From: JBNJDW01 sp051745265 | GTDB lineage: Bacteria; Pseudomonadota; Alphaproteobacteria; Micavibrionales; CSBR16-224 | Assembly (NCBI GenBank): GCA_051745265.1 | Contig: JBNJDW010000010.1 | Span: 1 to 18,702 of the forward strand | Length of the DNA stretch: 18,702 bases | Reading direction: 5' to 3' | In this document: piece after piece, positions 14,495-18,702 of the stretch | Numbering within the stretch: the stretch's first letter is position 1 | How the letters are laid out: each line of letters opens with the position of its first letter | Program-made: the position numbers and the translations under genes | The notes under the pieces: generated by a model | Database searches by the model: none | Told to the model about the DNA's origin: nothing | Seen by the model: only the letters and a program-made list of their open reading frames with translations

Positions 14495-16402
14495 TCAGTA
14501 ATCCACGGGCTGAAGTGCGCGGCGAATGGCGTTATCACTGATTTTAACATCATATTTTTCGCGCAAAGCTGTTTCATACTGAATCATGATTTCTGTACGG
14601 ATCTGCTCCTTCATCGTTTCACGCAGGGCAGACGTCTGTTCGGCATCGGCAACCTCATCGGGGAAGTTGATATCATCCAACTGGACAATGGCCGCGCCAT
14701 CCAGGATCGGCGCAACGGTAACATCGCCGGCTTTCTTGATCTGGAACAGGTTTTGTAAAACGGCTTCCGGCAGCGTTTCGTTATTGGCAGCTTCGATCCC
14801 TGTTGTTTGCGGTATTTCACGAATCTCAAGGTCGTGATCCGCTGCTACTTCTGTCAAAGAACGGCCCTCTTTAAGTTCTTTCATCAGCTGATCGCCAAGT
14901 TCGGCAAGTTCGGTGCGCATTTGCTTTTGACGCCAGTCGGTGGTCACCTGATCTTTTATGTCCTCCAGCGGTTTTGGCGCGGCAGGATCTATACGGTTGA
15001 CGTTATAGGCGACAAAGCTCTCATCTTCTGCATCCATCAGGGGCGGCATTTCATCGACGCGCAGCGTAAAGGCATCGGCCAGCAGTTCTTCGGCAAAGTC
15101 TTTTTGCAGGATCTCTGCTGAATTGCCGTCTTTGGTCAGGCCGTCTTTGGTCAACAGGGGAGTCTGGTAAACTTCAAGATCAAATTCGCGGGCAACATCA
15201 CCTAAGGACCCGCTTGAAATCAGTCTGTCGTCAATCTCGTTGGCCATATCATAAAGACGGTTTTGCTGTTCTTCTTCACGATATGTGTCTTCAAGCGTGT
15301 CGCGAACCTCTTCAAATGGTTTAACGGTTTCTTCGGTTTCTGATTTTACTTTCAGAACGACCCAGCCAAGACTTGTCTCGATGGGGCCGGCGATATCATC
15401 AATCGGTGTTGCAAAGGCGGCCTCGGCAATATCCTCCAAGGCATCATCCTCTGTAATGCGTTCATCTTCAAGCAGGACATAGTCATCCTCAGACAGGGAT
15501 TCCAGACCGGCGCTTAAGTCGGCGCTGTCAAAAATCTCGGCAACGACGTCTTGCGCTGTATCGGCAGAGGTAAAGATAGCCTGATCAACAATCCGGCCTG
15601 CGGGCTGTGTATAACGGCTGATCCGGTCTTCGTAAAATGCGCGCAATTCCTCTTCGGGAATGTCTTCGGGCAGTCTGGCGGCCTCATCATCAAAAATGAA
15701 ATAACTGACCTCACGATATTCCGGTGTCAGGTAATTGTTTATATTCTCTTCGTAGAAGTTTTGAAGTTCATCCTGATCGGGATCGCCAACCTTGTCATTA
15801 AACTGGGCAAGCTCCAAAGAGATAAAGTGACCAGCACGCATCTGATTTTCGTGCTTATACGCTGTTTCGACCATTTGCTGAGGGGTGTAGCTGCCCAGGG
15901 AAACAGCCTGAAGTAACTTGCGCATCGCCATATCCTGTTTATACGCATCAACAAAGCGGCTTTCATCCATGCCCGTGGCACGCAGTCTTTGGGCGAGCGC
16001 TTCCTCCGCCGTCAGTCCGCCTTCCTGAAGGGGGGCCAATTGGCGTTTAATGGCTTTGGCAGCGGTCCGGTCATCGACCAGAAGGTCCATATCCTGCGAT
16101 TCAAGCTGGAAAACCCGTTCACGAACCAGTTGATCGACAACTCTGTAGGCCATCTGCTGACGAAGCTGTTCGGGGATCTCCCGCATACCCGTCCGGTTTT
16201 CTTCGTCTTGCATGTCAGACATAAATCTGGACAGGGGGATTTCAGTATCACCGACACGGGCAACAGAGTTACTGCCGACACCGTCACGGAAGGAACCACT
16301 CATATCGACAAAGACCAGACCTAAGACGGCAAGCCCTATAAACGCGATCAGTATATATTTTAAAAATCCGGACTTGGCGCCATCGCGCAGGGTCGTGAGC
16401 AT
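14495..16402 (-). CDS. ppiD: PpiD/SurA-type periplasmic folding factor (peptidyl-prolyl isomerase family)
   Basis: The 635-residue protein is anchored by one N-terminal membrane segment (about 13-33) with the body in the periplasm, like E. coli PpiD, which helps newly secreted proteins leave the translocon. A SurA_N-like helical region (about 45-200) surrounds a parvulin-like segment (about 270-354, ending in the typical TSLGWVVLKV strand), followed by a long acidic helical tail. The parvulin part lacks the SxDxGGxLG-type motif, so isomerase activity is doubtful and a chaperone role more likely. AGGAG lies 6 nt before the ATG. The gene diverges from tpiA over 110 nt and leads into trpE with a 6-nt gap, an arrangement common in alphaproteobacteria. 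Confidence 0.88.
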   Translation of the reverse strand: MLTTLRDGAKSGFLKYILIAFIGLAVLGLVFVDMSGSFRDGVGSNSVARVGDTEIPLSRFMSDMQDEENRTGMREIPEQLRQQMAYRVVDQLVRERVFQLESQDMDLLVDDRTAAKAIKRQLAPLQEGGLTAEEALAQRLRATGMDESRFVDAYKQDMAMRKLLQAVSLGSYTPQQMVETAYKHENQMRAGHFISLELAQFNDKVGDPDQDELQNFYEENINNYLTPEYREVSYFIFDDEAARLPEDIPEEELRAFYEDRISRYTQPAGRIVDQAIFTSADTAQDVVAEIFDSADLSAGLESLSEDDYVLLEDERITEDDALEDIAEAAFATPIDDIAGPIETSLGWVVLKVKSETEETVKPFEEVRDTLEDTYREEEQQNRLYDMANEIDDRLISSGSLGDVAREFDLEVYQTPLLTKDGLTKDGNSAEILQKDFAEELLADAFTLRVDEMPPLMDAEDESFVAYNVNRIDPAAPKPLEDIKDQVTTDWRQKQMRTELAELGDQLMKELKEGRSLTEVAADHDLEIREIPQTTGIEAANNETLPEAVLQNLFQIKKAGDVTVAPILDGAAIVQLDDINFPDEVADAEQTSALRETMKEQIRTEIMIQYETALREKYDVKISDNAIRRALQPVDY

Positions 16403-16420
16403 GTTGGTCTCCTAAAATCG

Positions 16421-16441
16421 AAACTTGAATCTTGCAAGTTT
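16421..16441. repeat. inverted repeat between ppiD and tpiA
   Basis: AAACTTG (16421-16427), 7 nt, CAAGTTT (16435-16441): perfect 7-bp arms. It overlaps the -35 of the candidate tpiA promoter and lies about 20 nt upstream of the ppiD start, so it could be an operator or a leader hairpin. Confidence 0.45.
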
Positions 16442-16460
16442 TAGACAATCCTTATCTAAT
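16432..16460 (+). promoter_or_regulatory. candidate tpiA promoter
   Basis: TTGCAA (16432-16437), 17-nt spacer, TCTAAT (16455-16460): 4 of 6 and 5 of 6 matches to the sigma-70 consensus, with 52 nt to the tpiA start. Confidence 0.5.
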
Positions 16461-16512
16461 AAGCCAGAAGTTTATAAGACTATACGAAAAAATCAAGGAT
16501 GGAGAATACAAA

Positions 16513-17274
16513 ATGCCTAACCAAAAACGGATCGCCGGTAACTGGAAAATGAACGGCCTGACAGGGGAGGCCATTGCTTTGACGGATGGTCTTCTTAAGG
16601 CGAATGAAACCGGTTTGTTCGAAAAAACCCGCGTGCTGATCTGTCCGCCATATACGGCCTTGACCCTTGTTGCTGATCGCGTGAGTCAGAATCACCTTCT
16701 GTTAGGGGCGCAGGATTGCCATGCTGAGGAACGCGGTGCCCATACAGGTAGTATTTCTGCCGAAATGGTCCGGGATGCGGGGTGTACGCATGTTATCCTT
16801 GGTCATTCAGAACGACGCGGGGCCGGGGAAACCAGTGCCGAAGTCAGAGAAAAGGTCAGCGCAGCCCTGCGTGCCGGTCTGACGCCTCTTATCTGTGTCG
16901 GCGAACAGGAGGCCGATCGTGACACTGATAAGCATATTGATGTGGTCAATCAACAGATCGAAGGCTCCTTACCCGAAGACATTACCGCAGATCAGTTTCT
17001 TCTGGCCTATGAGCCGATCTGGGCGATCGGTACCGGACGAACAGCCTCTAGCGATGATATCCTTGAAATGCATAAAGCGATCCGCGAAAATCTGAACAGC
17101 CGCTTTGGCAGTGAAGGGGACTATGTCGGCGTATTATATGGTGGATCGGTTAAACCGGCCAATGCCCGGGATATTCTGTGGCTGGACAATGTTGATGGTG
17201 TTCTGGTCGGCGGCGCCAGCCTGAATGCCGAAGATTTTATCAAGATTGCCGAAGCGGGAGTCGAAGAAGCGTAA
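16513..17274 (+). CDS. tpiA: triosephosphate isomerase
   Basis: TpiA interconverts dihydroxyacetone phosphate and glyceraldehyde 3-phosphate in glycolysis and gluconeogenesis. The 253-residue TIM barrel has Asn10 and Lys12 in GNWKMN (9-14), the electrophile His98 in GHSERR (97-102), the catalytic base Glu167 in AYEPIWAIGTG (165-175, including the start of flexible loop 6), LYGGSVKPAN (208-217) and GVLVGGASL (229-237). I start at the ATG at 16513, 8 nt after GGAG; the reading frame is open 27 codons further upstream, but that stretch contains the promoter and does not resemble TpiA. It diverges from the ppiD-like gene. Unlike the common arrangement, no secG follows; the next gene is of unknown function. 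Confidence 0.98.
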   Translation: MPNQKRIAGNWKMNGLTGEAIALTDGLLKANETGLFEKTRVLICPPYTALTLVADRVSQNHLLLGAQDCHAEERGAHTGSISAEMVRDAGCTHVILGHSERRGAGETSAEVREKVSAALRAGLTPLICVGEQEADRDTDKHIDVVNQQIEGSLPEDITADQFLLAYEPIWAIGTGRTASSDDILEMHKAIRENLNSRFGSEGDYVGVLYGGSVKPANARDILWLDNVDGVLVGGASLNAEDFIKIAEAGVEEA

Positions 17275-17281
17275 ATCCTGT

Positions 17282-17306
17282 TAAAGTTATTTGAATTTAA
17301 ACTTTA
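17282..17306. repeat. inverted repeat downstream of tpiA
   Basis: TAAAGTT (17282-17288), 11 nt, AACTTTA (17300-17306): perfect 7-bp AT-rich arms just after the tpiA stop. It overlaps the -35 of the next gene's candidate promoter. Too GC-poor to be a convincing terminator. Confidence 0.35.
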
Positions 17307-17318
17307 TCCCGCTACACT
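17291..17318 (+). promoter_or_regulatory. candidate promoter of the 136-aa gene
   Basis: TTGAAT (17291-17296) and TACACT (17313-17318) with a 16-nt spacer. The -10 is 23 nt from the start codon; AGGTGA (17330-17335) is the ribosome binding site. Confidence 0.4.
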
Positions 17319-17341
17319 TTTTAAAAGAAAGGTGAATTATC

Positions 17342-17752
17342 ATGAGCCGAGAATATGCATTATCCCGGGTGCAGGATGCTCTGGAGTCCTGTGAAGGCAA
17401 TACAGCCAAGGCGCAGCGTGTGCTGATGAACTGGCTGGAAAAAGATCAGACCCTGATGATCGGTCTTGTCGCCCCGCATTTAAAAAGCATCGTCACCCAT
17501 GCCGTATCCTATGTGGCACGACATCCCGATGATCGAACGACAACGGAGCAGCCTGAATCACCGCTGTCCGATTCAGTGCCGGAAGGAGATGCAACAGGCA
17601 CCGCCATTCTGGAAAGTCTGCTCGGGCAGGGTAAAATCGGAGGCGGTCAGAAATTCGGCGAATTTGACGCGCCGCCGACCAAACCCGGCAAGGCGTCTGC
17701 GGCCCATGTTGATGCCATTCACCAGATTGCCCGTAAACAGGATGATGAATAA
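17342..17752 (+). CDS. conserved-looking hypothetical protein, 136 aa
   Basis: I do not recognise a named family. The protein is cytosolic (no signal or membrane segment). Residues 1-60 look helical: YALSRVQDALESCEGNTAKAQ is reminiscent of Fis/NtrC-type or UBA-like helix motifs (A..xxGNxxxA), followed by a hydrophobic helix with LMIGLVAPHLKSIVTHAV. Residues 65-130 are polar and probably disordered, with a glycine-rich patch (LLGQGKIGGGQKFGEF). AGGTGA 6 nt before the ATG and a plausible promoter support expression. It lies 67 nt after tpiA and 66 nt before the kinase gene, both on the same strand, and may belong to either transcript. Function unknown. Confidence 0.75.
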   Translation: MSREYALSRVQDALESCEGNTAKAQRVLMNWLEKDQTLMIGLVAPHLKSIVTHAVSYVARHPDDRTTTEQPESPLSDSVPEGDATGTAILESLLGQGKIGGGQKFGEFDAPPTKPGKASAAHVDAIHQIARKQDDE

Positions 17753-17765
17753 TAGCGATTCTGCC

Positions 17766-17793
17766 TTGTTAAAGGTGTAAACCTTGCTATACT
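17766..17793 (+). promoter_or_regulatory. candidate promoter of the phosphotransferase gene
   Basis: TTGTTA (17766-17771), 16 nt, TATACT (17788-17793). The spacer holds a small perfect palindrome AAGGT-GTAA-ACCTT (17772-17785), which could be an operator. Confidence 0.5.
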
Positions 17794-17795
17794 TT

Positions 17796-17813
17796 TGCTC
17801 TTAGCAAAGAGCA
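17796..17813 (+). repeat. leader hairpin covering the ribosome binding site
   Basis: TGCTCTT (17796-17802), loop AGCA, AAGAGCA (17807-17813): 7 perfect base pairs directly after the -10 element and 5 nt before the ATG at 17819. The AAGAG in the 3' arm is the only Shine-Dalgarno-like sequence for that start. Confidence 0.45.
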
Positions 17814-17818
17814 TAGAA

Positions 17819-18702
17819 ATGCAGAATAAAAACACACAAACACTACACAGGCCCTTGTCCATGGTGCAGCCAAGCCGCCAGGCAAAACGAGATCAATTTT
17901 TAAACAGCTATTTCGGTGCTGATTCTGTTGTTCAACTACAGGCTTTGCCCGCGGATGCCTCCTTTCGTAAATATTACCGTGTTGTCGGGGCGGAAACGCC
18001 TTTGATGCTGATGGAAGATCCGCCGGATCGCCCGCCGGTACCGCCTTATGTTATGGTCGAGCCGTTTCGCGATGTGGCAGAGCATCTGCGCCGTTTGGGG
18101 TTAAACGCCCCTAAAATCCATGCGCAGGACATACGTAACGGTCTTTTGCTGCTCGATGATTTTGGGGAAGAAACCTATACCCGCCTTTTAAATAACGGTG
18201 AGAATGCAAAACCGCTTTATGAACTGGCCATTGACGTGCTGGTTCATCTTCATAACCATCCTGATCGCCAGTTTGTCGGCGTTGCCGCCTATGATGACAA
18301 GACGCTGATTGATGAAACCATGCTTTTGCTTGACTGGTATATACCGGCGATGACGGGGCGGTCCGTGTCCGAGGCTGCGCGTGAAAGCTATGTTAAGGCC
18401 TGGCAGCAGATTTTAACCCAATTGCCCGAAGACCAGAAAACGCTGGTATTGCGTGATTATCACGTTGATAACCTGATGCTGGTCCGCGGGCAAAGCGGAC
18501 TTGATAAATGCGGCTTGCTTGATTTTCAGGATGCCCGGATTGGCCCGATGGCCTATGATGTCATGTCCCTGTTAGAAGATGCGCGCCGTGAAGTGCCTGA
18601 AAACCTGTATGATCACCTGCTGTATTCAAAATACCTGCCGGCGATCAAGGGGCTGAATCAGCAAAGCTTCATGAGAAGCTTTTATATTCTGGCAGCGCAG
18701 CG
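17819..18702 (+). CDS. aminoglycoside-phosphotransferase-fold kinase (AmgK-like), 3' end missing
   Basis: The reading frame runs from the ATG at 17819 to the window edge (294 codons without a stop), so the C-terminus is cut off. It is a member of the APH/choline kinase fold: ALPADASFRKYYRV (ATP-loop region), LLLLDDFGEETY, the catalytic loop VLRDYHVDNLML (Brenner-type HxDxxxxN with the Asp used for phosphotransfer) and the metal-binding LLDFQDARIGP. Alphaproteobacterial relatives next to tsaE and a nucleotidyltransferase are MurNAc/GlcNAc anomeric kinases (AmgK) in cell-wall recycling; that specific activity is an inference here. tsaE is not upstream, where it commonly lies. An alternative start is the ATG at 17861, closer to the family's usual N-terminus but without a ribosome binding site. 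Confidence 0.85.
   Translation, partial: MQNKNTQTLHRPLSMVQPSRQAKRDQFLNSYFGADSVVQLQALPADASFRKYYRVVGAETPLMLMEDPPDRPPVPPYVMVEPFRDVAEHLRRLGLNAPKIHAQDIRNGLLLLDDFGEETYTRLLNNGENAKPLYELAIDVLVHLHNHPDRQFVGVAAYDDKTLIDETMLLLDWYIPAMTGRSVSEAARESYVKAWQQILTQLPEDQKTLVLRDYHVDNLMLVRGQSGLDKCGLLDFQDARIGPMAYDVMSLLEDARREVPENLYDHLLYSKYLPAIKGLNQQSFMRSFYILAAQ

Noticed and set aside
16432..16512. 27-codon extension of tpiA
   Set aside because: It would cover the promoter elements; the conserved N-terminus and ribosome binding site fit 16513.
1..18702. tRNA genes, CRISPR arrays, insertion sequences, prophage or defence genes
   Set aside because: No cloverleaf-like sequences, regular repeats, transposase or phage proteins were found; the gene content is core metabolism and regulation.

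Overview
The window is chromosomal DNA from an alphaproteobacterium of moderate GC content, with typical core genes and no sign of a mobile element. Three features point to the class: the chvI-chvG-hprK-rapZ gene order with a short, C-terminal-only HPr kinase; a GTTC-N7-GTTC LexA box in front of lexA; and the lexA/comEC neighbourhood next to trpGDC. I cannot name the genus with confidence. No tRNA, rRNA, CRISPR array, insertion sequence or phage gene is visible.

Left part (1-4038, all minus strand): a run of five tightly packed genes, read from right to left. It starts with a secreted two-EF-hand protein, then response regulator chvI, sensor kinase chvG, hprK, and the 5' part of rapZ, which leaves the window at base 1. 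Gaps are 17 nt or overlaps up to hprK, then 40 nt before rapZ. The run links envelope/acid stress sensing to the nitrogen-PTS type control usually encoded downstream (EIIA and HPr would lie outside). RapZ has a methionine in place of the Walker A lysine.

Middle (4039-9490): lepA on the plus strand, then an 'open' stretch (5942-6683) holding two small single-pass membrane proteins on the minus strand. One (66 aa) has a sequence matching the alphaproteobacterial general-stress sigma factor EcfG promoter (GGAAC-N16-CGTT) and a strong terminator. The other (56 aa) is very short and has an unusual hairpin inside its coding region. comEC follows on the plus strand, converging with lexA, whose promoter -10 hexamer sits inside its own LexA box.

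Right part (9500-17274): tryptophan genes trpG-trpD-trpC (minus) form one unit just upstream of lexA. trpE (minus) lies further right, downstream of a PpiD-like periplasmic folding factor. The two trp blocks are separated by a plus-strand gene for a YibQ-type divergent polysaccharide deacetylase lipoprotein. tpiA diverges from ppiD. It is followed by a 136-aa protein of unknown function and a truncated aminoglycoside-phosphotransferase-fold sugar kinase (AmgK-like), which runs off the right end.

Most of the window is ordinary core genome. The points most worth a second look are the EcfG-type promoter with its small acidic membrane protein, the 56-aa gene with its internal hairpin, the RapZ P-loop substitution, the EF-hand protein in the chvIG operon, and the palindromes at the trpG, tpiA and kinase promoters.
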